Below are positions 9,340 to 17,046 of a DNA stretch of 64,000 bases, one piece after another. Source of the stretch: Paracoccaceae bacterium (GTDB taxonomy: Bacteria > Pseudomonadota > Alphaproteobacteria > Rhodobacterales > Rhodobacteraceae); assembly GCA_004153385.1 (NCBI GenBank), contig SDAL01000001.1, forward strand, positions 1,671,228 to 1,735,227, in the 5' to 3' direction. The translations under genes and the position numbers were made by a program. Positions within the stretch are counted from its first letter, which is position 1, and each line of letters starts with the position of its first letter. Under the pieces are notes generated by a model, which made no database searches, had not been told where the DNA came from, and saw nothing but the letters and a program-made list of their open reading frames with translations.

Positions 9340-9828
9340 TCAGTGGCTGTGGCCCGCGTGGCTGTGGCCGGTGGCGTCAGGCGCGCCAATCTCGACATGG
9401 ACGGGCAATGTGCCGTGATCGGTCTGCAGCTCCAGATCGAACGCCTCGCCCTGCACGAGGGCCGCGTCCAGTCCGGTGATCTGCAGCGCCAGCCCGTTCG
9501 GCTCCAGCCGCAGCGCGTGACCCGCGTTCAACGGCATCCGGTCAACGGGCTGCAAACGCGCCTGCCCGTTTTGCAGCGTGAACCCCACCAGTTCGGCAGG
9601 CGCGCCGCGTGGCCCCTGCGCGCCGGTGATCATAAGGCGATCGGTGCCGGTATTTTCCAACTCCATAAACACCAGCGCCGTATTGCCTGTGGTTGCGCGC
9701 GTCCACGCATGGACAGCCCGCAGATCACCGTGTTGCGAGACATGGCTGTGATGGTCGTGGCTGCTGTGGCTTTGGGCGAGCGCACAGACCGGCGTGGCCA
9801 GCATGGCCAGAAGGACGAGAAGACGCAT
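9340..9828 (-). CDS. His-rich PCu(A)C-fold periplasmic protein lacking the usual copper ligands
   Basis: 162 residues: signal peptide (about 1-21), a His-rich stretch directly after cleavage (HSSHDHHSHVSQH), a PCuAC-like immunoglobulin fold (about 40-145) and a His-rich C-terminus (HSHAGHSH). Known PCuAC proteins bind Cu(I) through the H(M)x10Mx21HxM set; here the matching places read ELVGF, ARLQ and NGLALQI, so His and Met ligands all appear lost. Metal binding, if any, would move to the two histidine tails. It is the last gene of a four-gene operon with an FtsX-like permease, an ATPase and an exported CPFC protein, 17 bp after the permease. I infer a periplasmic metal carrier; the metal is unknown. 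Confidence 0.75.
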   Translation of the reverse strand: MRLLVLLAMLATPVCALAQSHSSHDHHSHVSQHGDLRAVHAWTRATTGNTALVFMELENTGTDRLMITGAQGPRGAPAELVGFTLQNGQARLQPVDRMPLNAGHALRLEPNGLALQITGLDAALVQGEAFDLELQTDHGTLPVHVEIGAPDATGHSHAGHSH

Positions 9829-9845
9829 GGGAAAAGGCCTTTCTT

Positions 9846-11159
9846 TCAACTGCGCAGGGAGGGAACGACGGGTTGGCGCAAAACCATCACCGCCGGAACA
9901 AGTGACAAGATCAATGTGACGGATATGAAACCGGCGAGGAAATGCAGCTCTGCCCAGCCAAGCGGTGCGGTGATCACGATATCTGTGCGCGCACTCACAA
10001 CCCGTGACAGCACACTGGCCGCGCCTATCCCCGTGCCCAGCCCGAGGACCGCGCCCGCCAGCAGCAAGGCCGCCCCGAACGACCACACGACCGCAAACAC
10101 GAAACGCGCAGGCGCCCCCAAGGCCCGCAACAGCGCGATCTGGCGCCGGAACAGCCGCGACAGGATGAACAGCCCCAGCAGCACCGCCGCCGTCACCAGC
10201 ATTTGGGTCACCAGCACCAGAAGCGACATGATCTCGCGGATATTGCCCAGCACCTGATACAGCTGCGCCAGAACCGCGCCGGGAAAAAACGCCATGGTTT
10301 CACGGTCACGGGTGAAATCCGAACGCAGCGCATAATTGGCCCATAGCGCGTCGGAGCGCACGACCACCGCAGGCGTGCCGGGGAAATATGCGGGATCGAA
10401 CGGCGGGCCTATCTGTGCGCCGCGCTCGGGGGCGTGGCCGTTGGCAAGGCCATGCACTTCCCACACCGTTTCTACAGGCACAAGGATTGCGCGGTCCCAC
10501 GGGGTGCCTGTGGGTGCAAGCCGGCCGGTGATGGTCAGTTGCGCACCGCCATGCGCACCCGCATCGGCCCCGTCGCCATGCCCGTGGGCGGGGGTGAAAC
10601 TGTCCCCGATGTCCAGCGGCACCAGTGTGCCTGCCAACGCCTCGGACGATGTGGCCCACATCCGGCCCGTGATGTGCCCCTCCGCCAGATAGGAGGCGAA
10701 CGCGGCCGTGGTCCCGATCACGGGCGCGGCCCCGTAACTGTCACCAAACGCAAGTGGCGCTGCCACAGCGACATTCGGTGCATTCGCGATTTCGTTGTAG
10801 GTGACCCCGTCCAGAAGCGCCATGTCAGAGGGCTGCAAGAACACCGATGCCATCATCACGGTTATCTCGCTGCCCGGTGCGGCAATCACCAGATCGAATT
10901 TGTCGGCAGCCTGCGCGGTGCCTTGGCGCAAGCCGCGTTCCTGCGCCAAAAGGCCGATGCCCATTCCCACCGAAATCGCGATCAACGCGACAAACAGGAC
11001 CGAGGCCCCGCGAAAACGCCACAAGATCGCGCGCACCAGCGGCCAAGGCGCAAAGCCACGCAGCACCACGCCCCCCAGCACGACCGACGGCGCCAGCAGA
11101 AGAAGCATCACCACGATATCCTGCCACAGCGCAGGCAGCGCGTTCCAGACCGCCATCAT
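9846..11159 (-). CDS. FtsX/MacB-like ABC transporter permease with a His-rich periplasmic loop
   Basis: 437 residues with four predicted membrane helices: one at about 15-35, one at about 50-75, and two or three at the C-terminus (about 305-435), framing a long periplasmic domain. This is the layout of FtsX-type permeases, which work by mechanotransmission rather than a classical channel. The periplasmic domain holds a His/Asp/Gly-rich insertion (TPAHGHGDGADAGAHGG, about residue 205) that suggests metal contact. The ATG overlaps the stop of the ATPase gene (ATGA), so translation is coupled. It probably pairs with that ATPase. A related arrangement is the zinc-linked Zrg operon of Vibrio, cited from memory. 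Confidence 0.8.
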   Translation of the reverse strand: MMAVWNALPALWQDIVVMLLLLAPSVVLGGVVLRGFAPWPLVRAILWRFRGASVLFVALIAISVGMGIGLLAQERGLRQGTAQAADKFDLVIAAPGSEITVMMASVFLQPSDMALLDGVTYNEIANAPNVAVAAPLAFGDSYGAAPVIGTTAAFASYLAEGHITGRMWATSSEALAGTLVPLDIGDSFTPAHGHGDGADAGAHGGAQLTITGRLAPTGTPWDRAILVPVETVWEVHGLANGHAPERGAQIGPPFDPAYFPGTPAVVVRSDALWANYALRSDFTRDRETMAFFPGAVLAQLYQVLGNIREIMSLLVLVTQMLVTAAVLLGLFILSRLFRRQIALLRALGAPARFVFAVVWSFGAALLLAGAVLGLGTGIGAASVLSRVVSARTDIVITAPLGWAELHFLAGFISVTLILSLVPAVMVLRQPVVPSLRS

Positions 11160-11854
11160 TGCGCGCCCTCCGCCGTGTTGGGGGTCGTGTCACCGCTCAC
11201 TGTGCCATCTGTTATGCGCAAGACACGGTCCATACGCGCGATCAGGCGGGGATCGTGGCTGACCGCGATCAGGGTGGTGCCGGTGCGGCGCACAAAGGTG
11301 ACAAGATCATCGATCAGCCGGTCTGCGGCGGCGCGATCAAGGCTTGCGGTGGGCTCGTCTGCCAGCAGAACCGGTGCGTTGCTGGCCATCGCACGGGCAA
11401 TCGCCACACGCTGGCGCTCGCCACCCGAAAAACTGGTGACATTGCGCGCGCCCGTGCCTGACAGCCCCAGACGCGTCAGGTTTTCACGCGCGCGTGCCCG
11501 CAGGCCGGCGCGGGCTTTTCGTGGATGAAACAGGGCAGACAGGGCCGCGTTATCCGCCGCGCTCAATTCCTCGAACAACAGAAAATCCTGAAAGATCATG
11601 CCGATCGTCTCGCGCCGGAATGCGGCGCGGCGCTCGGACCCCAAGGCCAGTATATCCTGCGCGCCCCATCGCACATGACCGCGCGCCGCAACCAGCCCCG
11701 CAAGCGCGAACAAAAGCGTGGATTTCCCCGCCCCCGATGGCCCCTCCACCCCCACAAGTGCACCCGATGGCACATCAAGCGCAGGCACCGATAGCAAGAC
11801 ACGGCCACGCGGATCGCGCACCTCAAGCCCGGCGATAGACAGCGACGGTCCCAT
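11156..11854 (-). CDS. ABC transporter ATP-binding protein (LolD/MacB-like)
   Basis: 232 residues. Walker A G-P-S-G-A-G-K-S-T, Q-loop region MIFQDFLLF, signature [15 protein letters not shown], Walker B VLLADEPTASLD and the H-loop AVSHDP are all intact, so it should hydrolyse ATP. Size and the E-x-P-T-A-S-L-D signature fit the LolD/FtsE/MacB subgroup, which partners FtsX-like permeases. The ATG at 11854 follows the stop of the exported-protein gene with one base between; a TTG at 11863 is an alternative start. It powers the permease encoded next, with which it overlaps by four bases. Confidence 0.9.
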   Translation of the reverse strand: MGPSLSIAGLEVRDPRGRVLLSVPALDVPSGALVGVEGPSGAGKSTLLFALAGLVAARGHVRWGAQDILALGSERRAAFRRETIGMIFQDFLLFEELSAADNAALSALFHPRKARAGLRARARENLTRLGLSGTGARNVTSFSGGERQRVAIARAMASNAPVLLADEPTASLDRAAADRLIDDLVTFVRRTGTTLIAVSHDPRLIARMDRVLRITDGTVSGDTTPNTAEGAQ

Positions 11855-11855
11855 A

Positions 11856-12296
11856 TCAGCCAAAGCTCGCCTGCATCAGCCGCATCATCGACACGAAGCC
11901 GGTTTCGGGGTCTGTGTAGGCGCCTGATTCCAGCACGCCGGAGGTCACGATCTTTTTGTTGAACGGCGTCACATCCACGATGCGTTTGGTGTAGACGGCC
12001 AGAATGTCATTGGGCCATTCCGCCTCGCTTTCGCAAAACGGGCATACAGCCATCGGCATTTTGGTCAGCACGAAAAAGCGGCTTTGGGCTTTCAGCGGGG
12101 GCGCCATAAAGCCCCACACATCGATACGCTCCCCCATCCGCGCGCGCGCCAGATCCGAAAGGCCGCGGCCGCGCGCCTGATAGAGCGCGCGCAGCCGGAT
12201 GGGCCCGGAACCGTTGGAACCGGCGCGTGACACCCCTGGGCGCAGCAGCATCGGTGCGCCCAGAGAGGCAGCAAGTAAGTGGCGACGCGTCATCAT
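11856..12296 (-). CDS. Tat-exported protein of unknown function with a CPFC motif
   Basis: 146 residues. The N-terminus (MTRRHLLAASLGAPMLL) looks like a twin-arginine signal, cleaved near residue 26. The mature part shows IDVWGFMAPPLKAQSRFFVLTKMPMAV followed by CPFC (about residues 90-93) and an aromatic segment; the paired cysteines could bind metal or haem, or form a disulfide. I do not recognise a named family with confidence; it resembles small exported proteins of the DUF3299 kind that accompany zinc-linked ABC operons. It is the first gene of the operon: GGAG lies about nine bases upstream of tandem ATGs. Split here from longer text would be misleading, so function is left open. Confidence 0.65.
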   Translation of the reverse strand: MMTRRHLLAASLGAPMLLRPGVSRAGSNGSGPIRLRALYQARGRGLSDLARARMGERIDVWGFMAPPLKAQSRFFVLTKMPMAVCPFCESEAEWPNDILAVYTKRIVDVTPFNKKIVTSGVLESGAYTDPETGFVSMMRLMQASFG

Positions 12297-12347
12297 CGAG
12301 TGAAGCTCCAACAACAGGTGTGCGACAGGTGGTCGTGACAATGATCG

Positions 12348-12377
12348 AAGGGCCCCTAATGCACGCAGGGGGCCCTT
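12348..12377 (-). terminator. Hairpin after the alkaline phosphatase gene
   Basis: Perfect 9-bp stem AAGGGCCCC / GGGGCCCTT with a 12-base loop, 28 bp past the phoA-like stop codon on the minus strand. No T-tract follows, so termination is plausible but not certain. Confidence 0.5.
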
Positions 12378-12404
12378 GATGTGTTCACAACAGATCAGGC
12401 CTGC

Positions 12405-13904
12405 TTACTGGGCGGTGACCGCGTGATGCATGACATGAAACAGCACGTTCTGCTCGAGCGTACCATCGACCAGATGCGCCCACGGGCCAACCGCGTAGGC
12501 CGCGACATCTTCGCCCGAATGGCTTTCTGAGGATTTCGGCAGCAGCGATTGCTGAACGAAATCGATATCGGTCGCGTCTGCCTGGCTGAGATCCGCGCGG
12601 CCTTCGGGGGCTGCGAATGTGCCGTCTTGCTGTTCCATCAAGACCGCGCCCGGCCCGTTGAGATACCCGATGATCGAGTAGGGCTTGCCATCATCGGCCA
12701 GAACCAGATCGTCGGAATGCGCGATGCCTTCTTGTGCCACATCATAGCACAGGCCGGTGATATCGGAGCCGCGCCCGCAATAGCCGTTGAACGCGATCGA
12801 ATGCTCGTGATCGGCGGTTACAATCACCAGCGTCTCTGCCGGATCGACCATTTGCAACGCAGTGGAGACCGCATCGGCAAACGCCACACCATCGATCAAT
12901 GCGCGGCGGGCGTTGCCGCCATGGTTGGCGTGATCCACACGTCCGGCCTCGATCTCAAGGTAGTAGCCGTCCTCATTCTGGCTCAGGTAATCGATCGCGC
13001 TGGCGGTCATATCGGCAAGCGACGGCTCTTCGTCGTCGGCACGATCTGCCTCGTAATCCATGTGGCTGTTGTTAAACAACGCCAGCACGGGGGCATCATC
13101 CGCCAATGCCTTGAACGACGCGGTATCGGTGGCCACTTGCGCGCCCATATCTTTGGCACGCTCCACAAGGTTCGTCCCGTCGGTACGGTTGCCGGTGGAT
13201 TTGCCCAGCGTCTCGCCTTCGGGCAGGAACGCACGGCCCCCGCCGCCCATCACCAGATCGATGGTGCCCGCATCCATCGCATCGATCAGCTGGGTCGCGA
13301 TATCACGTGAGGTTTCGCATTCCGCCGGCACCTCGGATTCCCAGTTGCGGTTGGCGGTTTTGGCATAGACGGCGGCAGGGGTCGCATGGGTCACCCGTGC
13401 GGTGGACACGATGCCCACCGATTTGCCCATATCGCTTACGATTTCCGCGAATGTGGTCAGCTCGTTGCCGGCCTCGGTGGTGCAATCATCGTGGATCGCG
13501 TTCTCGCCAAGGTTGATCAAGTTGAAACGCTGCTTCACACCGGTGTTCAGTGCGCCTGCGGTGGGCGCTGAATCAGGGGTTTGGGCGTTGATGTTATAGG
13601 TCTTGATCAGGGCGGAATGGAACTGGGGCGTCTCGTAGGGTAGCACGTGCTCCTCGCCCAGTTTGCCCTCCTGCTGACCTGCAAAGACACGCGTGGCATA
13701 GTTTGTGCCAACCCCGTTCCCGTCGGCCACAAGAACGATCACGTTCTTGGCGCGATTGGTGTTGTCCTGACGGTCAATGATGGCCTGAATGGCATCCTGA
13801 CCTGCGGTGAACCAGTCGCTGGAGGCTTGTGGCAGCTGGGTGTCTTGCGCGAATGCGGAGGTCGCAGCGGTCATGGCCAGCACCGAGATGGAGACGAATT
13901 TCAT
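12405..13904 (-). CDS. phoA: Alkaline phosphatase (PhoA family), periplasmic
   Basis: 499 residues with a Sec signal (about 1-19, ending AFA-QD). The metal and nucleophile motifs are visible: VLVADGNGVG near residue 60, the nucleophile serine in PDSAPTAGALNTGVK, VDHANHGG and TADHEH near the C-terminus. The enzyme hydrolyses phosphate monoesters in the periplasm using two zinc and one magnesium ion, releasing phosphate for uptake. Start at 13904 gives the signal peptide; the open frame runs eleven codons further upstream without a better ribosome site. Expression under phosphate limitation is expected from the family, but I could not identify a convincing Pho box. A 17-bp palindrome lies at 13995-14011. 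Confidence 0.93.
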   Translation of the reverse strand: MKFVSISVLAMTAATSAFAQDTQLPQASSDWFTAGQDAIQAIIDRQDNTNRAKNVIVLVADGNGVGTNYATRVFAGQQEGKLGEEHVLPYETPQFHSALIKTYNINAQTPDSAPTAGALNTGVKQRFNLINLGENAIHDDCTTEAGNELTTFAEIVSDMGKSVGIVSTARVTHATPAAVYAKTANRNWESEVPAECETSRDIATQLIDAMDAGTIDLVMGGGGRAFLPEGETLGKSTGNRTDGTNLVERAKDMGAQVATDTASFKALADDAPVLALFNNSHMDYEADRADDEEPSLADMTASAIDYLSQNEDGYYLEIEAGRVDHANHGGNARRALIDGVAFADAVSTALQMVDPAETLVIVTADHEHSIAFNGYCGRGSDITGLCYDVAQEGIAHSDDLVLADDGKPYSIIGYLNGPGAVLMEQQDGTFAAPEGRADLSQADATDIDFVQQSLLPKSSESHSGEDVAAYAVGPWAHLVDGTLEQNVLFHVMHHAVTAQ

Positions 13905-13994
13905 TTGGATCACATCCTGTAAGATCATAAGGCGCATGCGCCGGAACGGGTTCTGGGCACGGGATAATCACCGAATGTAACATCTATGTGTTCA

Positions 13995-14011
13995 GGCAGA
14001 TAAAATCTGCC
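13995..14011. promoter_or_regulatory. 17-bp palindrome upstream of phoA
   Basis: GGCAGAT-AAA-ATCTGCC, perfect arms with a 3-bp spacer, 91 bp before the phosphatase start. Candidate operator; no T-tract for a terminator. Confidence 0.4.
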
Positions 14012-14054
14012 AACCGGGGCTTGTCGTCACGGCAATACAGAACGTGATTGCATG

Positions 14055-14094
14055 CACCGGCCAGATCAGCGTGTGGTCTGGCATCTGGCCGGTG
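14055..14094 (-). terminator. 12-bp hairpin downstream of the esterase gene
   Basis: Perfect 12-bp inverted repeat CACCGGCCAGAT (14055-14066) and ATCTGGCCGGTG (14083-14094), 16-base loop, about 58 bp after the hydrolase stop. It lacks a T-tract; it may terminate or protect the transcript 3-prime end. Confidence 0.45.
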
Positions 14095-14152
14095 ACGGCC
14101 TTGTCATCGGTGCGCGCGGCCTACGTCAGCACCGCGCCTACTGAAACCGCAT

Positions 14153-15280
14153 CTACTGAACCTGCCTGTCCAGCCAGTCGAAGGCCGCATCTTGCATATC
14201 GGCGGTGAACACATGGCCCTTGTCGGGCCAAACGCGTGTCTCCAGCGCGCGGTCCTGACCGAAAGCATCCCAGACCTCGCGCATTTTATCCATTGCCGCC
14301 CTGACGGAGGCCGGTGGAAACAACCCATCCTCGGCCCCTGCATACACCAGCATCGGCTTGGGCGCGGCAAGAGCGGCCACATCGGGGAAATCCATATGCG
14401 CCAGCAGGCCGGGGTGCAGCATCGTATAGGCCGATTGCCCGCGCAGCTGGTTATTGCCGGGCGTCATCAGGTCCTTGGCCTGCGCCATCCAGCTGTCAAC
14501 CACCGCGGCCTTGATCGCGGGCGAAAGGGCGGCCACCTGCCACGCGCGAAACGCCCCCATCGAAAAGCCCACAGCCGTCACACGCTCCGGGTCCGTCTCG
14601 GGCAGGCTTGCCAGAAATTCCGACGCGCGCAGATCCTCTAGCGCCATCAGCCCCGCCATGGACGAGCCGAGGTTGAACAGATTGGCCGCAAGCGCCTGCT
14701 GGGCCTCATAGCCGTTGCCCTGACGATCCCCCCACCCGAGCGCATCCGTGGCCAGCACGACATATCCGCGTTTGGCAAGTTCCTCGCCCGGGAACCGGCC
14801 CGAAAAATATTTCTGCGACCATTCCTGCGCCGAGGCCAGTCGCGCCGCATCATACCACGGCGCGATCCATTTCTCCTTGCCGATATCGAAGCGCGATCCG
14901 TGATCGTGCAGCATCAGCGCTGCGGGATGCGGGCCGTCGCCCTTGGGCACCAGCAAAAGCGCCGTCACACGGCTTTCATCGGTGATGTTGAATTCAATCC
15001 GGCGCGCGACGAAAGGCCCGCGATCCACCTCGTCGATCACTTTGGGCGCGAAGGCACGGCTCGCCTGATAGGGCAACATCAGCGCGCGGGCCGTCGGCGC
15101 GACACGTTCCTGCCACTGCGCGGGATCCCCACCGCGATAGGCCTGCGGGAACGTCATCCGCGTTTTCAAAGCCTCGTAGAACACCGGAAGGTTGTCGCTT
15201 GTCACAGCCTTCTTTTCCTCTGCACCAGCCTGTGTGGCGGTCAAAACCATTGCAGCCAATACCATCGCCCTCATTCGCAT
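14153..15280 (-). CDS. Exported alpha/beta hydrolase (acetyl xylan esterase/dienelactone hydrolase-like)
   Basis: 375 residues with a signal peptide (about 1-20, ending AGA-EE). The nucleophile elbow is G-F-S-M-G-A-F (serine about residue 247); the oxyanion strand HPAALMLHDHGSRFD, a likely acid Asp in YAGAEDGLFPP and the catalytic His in PDKGHVF complete the triad. Abhydrolase_7-type proteins cleave esters of carbohydrates or related compounds in the periplasm. The ATG at 15280 has GAGAGGAG upstream; Met3 is an alternative. The substrate is not predictable from sequence alone. Confidence 0.82.
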   Translation of the reverse strand: MRMRAMVLAAMVLTATQAGAEEKKAVTSDNLPVFYEALKTRMTFPQAYRGGDPAQWQERVAPTARALMLPYQASRAFAPKVIDEVDRGPFVARRIEFNITDESRVTALLLVPKGDGPHPAALMLHDHGSRFDIGKEKWIAPWYDAARLASAQEWSQKYFSGRFPGEELAKRGYVVLATDALGWGDRQGNGYEAQQALAANLFNLGSSMAGLMALEDLRASEFLASLPETDPERVTAVGFSMGAFRAWQVAALSPAIKAAVVDSWMAQAKDLMTPGNNQLRGQSAYTMLHPGLLAHMDFPDVAALAAPKPMLVYAGAEDGLFPPASVRAAMDKMREVWDAFGQDRALETRVWPDKGHVFTADMQDAAFDWLDRQVQ

Positions 15281-15610
15281 TTGTCTCCTCTCTCCGTTGG
15301 TTGCGCCACCGTCACGGGCCGCCTTGCGCCCGAGGGCGTGGACGGGCGCATGATCGGGGCGTCAGGTCAGGATGGTGCGATGCATCGGCAGAGGGTTCAA
15401 GGCAAACCTGTCATACATGTCATATTGATTTCGGGCCTGCGCGGAATGTGCCGGCCCCCACGTATAGACCTTGAATAAAGCCTGTGCGGCCCCGAACGGG
15501 ACATCGGGCAAAGCGGGCATGAAAAAGGGGCGCGCTGAAATGCGCGCCCCTTTCCGGACTGTGGCCCAATCCGCTGCATCTACGCCCGAACCCCTGCCGG
15601 GGCGCGGGGA
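15281..15610. other. Intergenic with a strong hairpin
   Basis: 330 bp between the esterase start and the MFS stop. It carries the esterase promoter and the terminator at 15522-15553. No further gene was seen. Confidence 0.5.
15522..15553 (-). terminator. Terminator of the FucP-like MFS gene
   Basis: Perfect 12-bp stem AAAGGGGCGCGC / GCGCGCCCCTTT with a TGAAAT loop (15524-15553). Read on the minus strand it ends in TTTTT. It lies 57 bp past the MFS stop. Confidence 0.8.
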
Positions 15611-16900
15611 TCAGCGGCGCATGGCACGCCTGCGGGTCGCGCGCAAATCGAACACACCGTAGAAAGCGACAACCGCGAAACAGGCCGCCGGCACAACAAA
15701 CGAAAGCGCCGCGCCGAATTCATCCATCACCGCGCCTTGGACCATTGGCATGATCGCGCCACCCGCAATGGCCATCACCAGACCTGCCGCGCCGAATTTC
15801 GTATCGTCACCCAACCCCTCCAGCGCGATGCCGTAGATCGTGGGGAACATCAGCGACAAGCAGGCCGAAAGCCCGACAACCAGCCAGATCCCGAAGGTCG
15901 ACGGCAGGCCGGCGGCCATCAGACACATCGCCACACCCAGCGCGGCCATCAACGCCAGCAGCAATGACGGGCGCACGAAGACCATCAGCCCCACCATCGC
16001 GAACCGAGCGATCAGGAACAGGATCAGGCTTGCCTGCAGATACCAGCCGGCCTGTGCCTCGGTTGCGCCCGTCACACCCAGCACATACTGGATCGTGTAG
16101 GTCCATGTGCAGGTCTGGGCGGCCACGTTGAAAAACTGTGCCCCCACGCCAAACGCGTAATGGCGGTTTTTCAACAGCCGGCGCACGGTGGCAGCCAGCG
16201 GCACACGGCCCGATGCACTGGCCCCTGCCTCATGACGCACCGGCATGGGCTTGAGCGCAATCAACACCCAGATCACCAACAACACCACCGCAAACCCGAC
16301 ATAGGGGCCCATCACCGCATCCAGTTCGGACTGGCGGATCTGCGACAGTTGGGCAGCCGGCATCGCGGCCCGCTCGGCATCATCGGCGGGGTTGAGGTTG
16401 GGCAGGATCAACGCCGCCGACAACAACACACCGATATTGGTGCCCACCGGATTGAACGCCTGTGCCAAGTTCAACCGCCGCGTGGCATTGCCCTCGGGGC
16501 CCATCGAGATCACGAACGGATTGGCCGAAGTTTCCAGAATGGACAAGCCACCCGCAAGGAAGAACAACGCCACGAGGAAAAACCCGTAGGTCATGGCAAT
16601 GCTGGCGGGATAGAATAAAAACGCTCCGACAATCGCCATCCCCAGCCCCGTCAGCAGACCGGTTTTATAGCTGAACCGCTGGTTGATGAACGCCGCCGGA
16701 ATCGCCAGCAGGAAATAGGCGCCATAGTAGGAAAACTGCACAAGCGAGGCCTGAAGCGTGCTCATCGAGAAAATACGCGAGAATACCTGTACCAGCGGGT
16801 CTGTCATATTGGCGGCGATACCCCATGCCGCAAAGCAGGTTACCAACAGAATGAACGGAAGCCACATGCCCCGATCCACAAGCGGTTTATTATCAGTCAT
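15611..16900 (-). CDS. FucP-like sugar MFS transporter
   Basis: 429 residues with twelve predicted membrane helices. Segments typical of the FucP (L-fucose:H+ symporter) group are visible: AWGIAANMTDPLVQVFSRIF in helix 1, LQASLVQFSYYGAYFLLAIPAA in helix 2, LETSANPFV in helix 4, and LNLAQAFNPVGTNIG in helix 5. These transporters import monosaccharides with protons across the inner membrane. It is followed by a ROK repressor gene on the same strand and, divergently, by an frc-type ABC importer, so its substrate is probably a related hexose or pentose; fucose itself is not established. Confidence 0.85.
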   Translation of the reverse strand: MTDNKPLVDRGMWLPFILLVTCFAAWGIAANMTDPLVQVFSRIFSMSTLQASLVQFSYYGAYFLLAIPAAFINQRFSYKTGLLTGLGMAIVGAFLFYPASIAMTYGFFLVALFFLAGGLSILETSANPFVISMGPEGNATRRLNLAQAFNPVGTNIGVLLSAALILPNLNPADDAERAAMPAAQLSQIRQSELDAVMGPYVGFAVVLLVIWVLIALKPMPVRHEAGASASGRVPLAATVRRLLKNRHYAFGVGAQFFNVAAQTCTWTYTIQYVLGVTGATEAQAGWYLQASLILFLIARFAMVGLMVFVRPSLLLALMAALGVAMCLMAAGLPSTFGIWLVVGLSACLSLMFPTIYGIALEGLGDDTKFGAAGLVMAIAGGAIMPMVQGAVMDEFGAALSFVVPAACFAVVAFYGVFDLRATRRRAMRR

Positions 16901-17046
16901 TGGATACCTTATCCGTTTTGATATGGGCCACGCAAAATCTGCGCGCCGAAAGAATGCCGTTCGTAATCGCGCCGGTTGGTCATGCCCGCCACCGGCCCGA
17001 CAAAGGCCGTGTGCCGCTGGGCGCGCCCAAGGCAGCCATCACCGGG

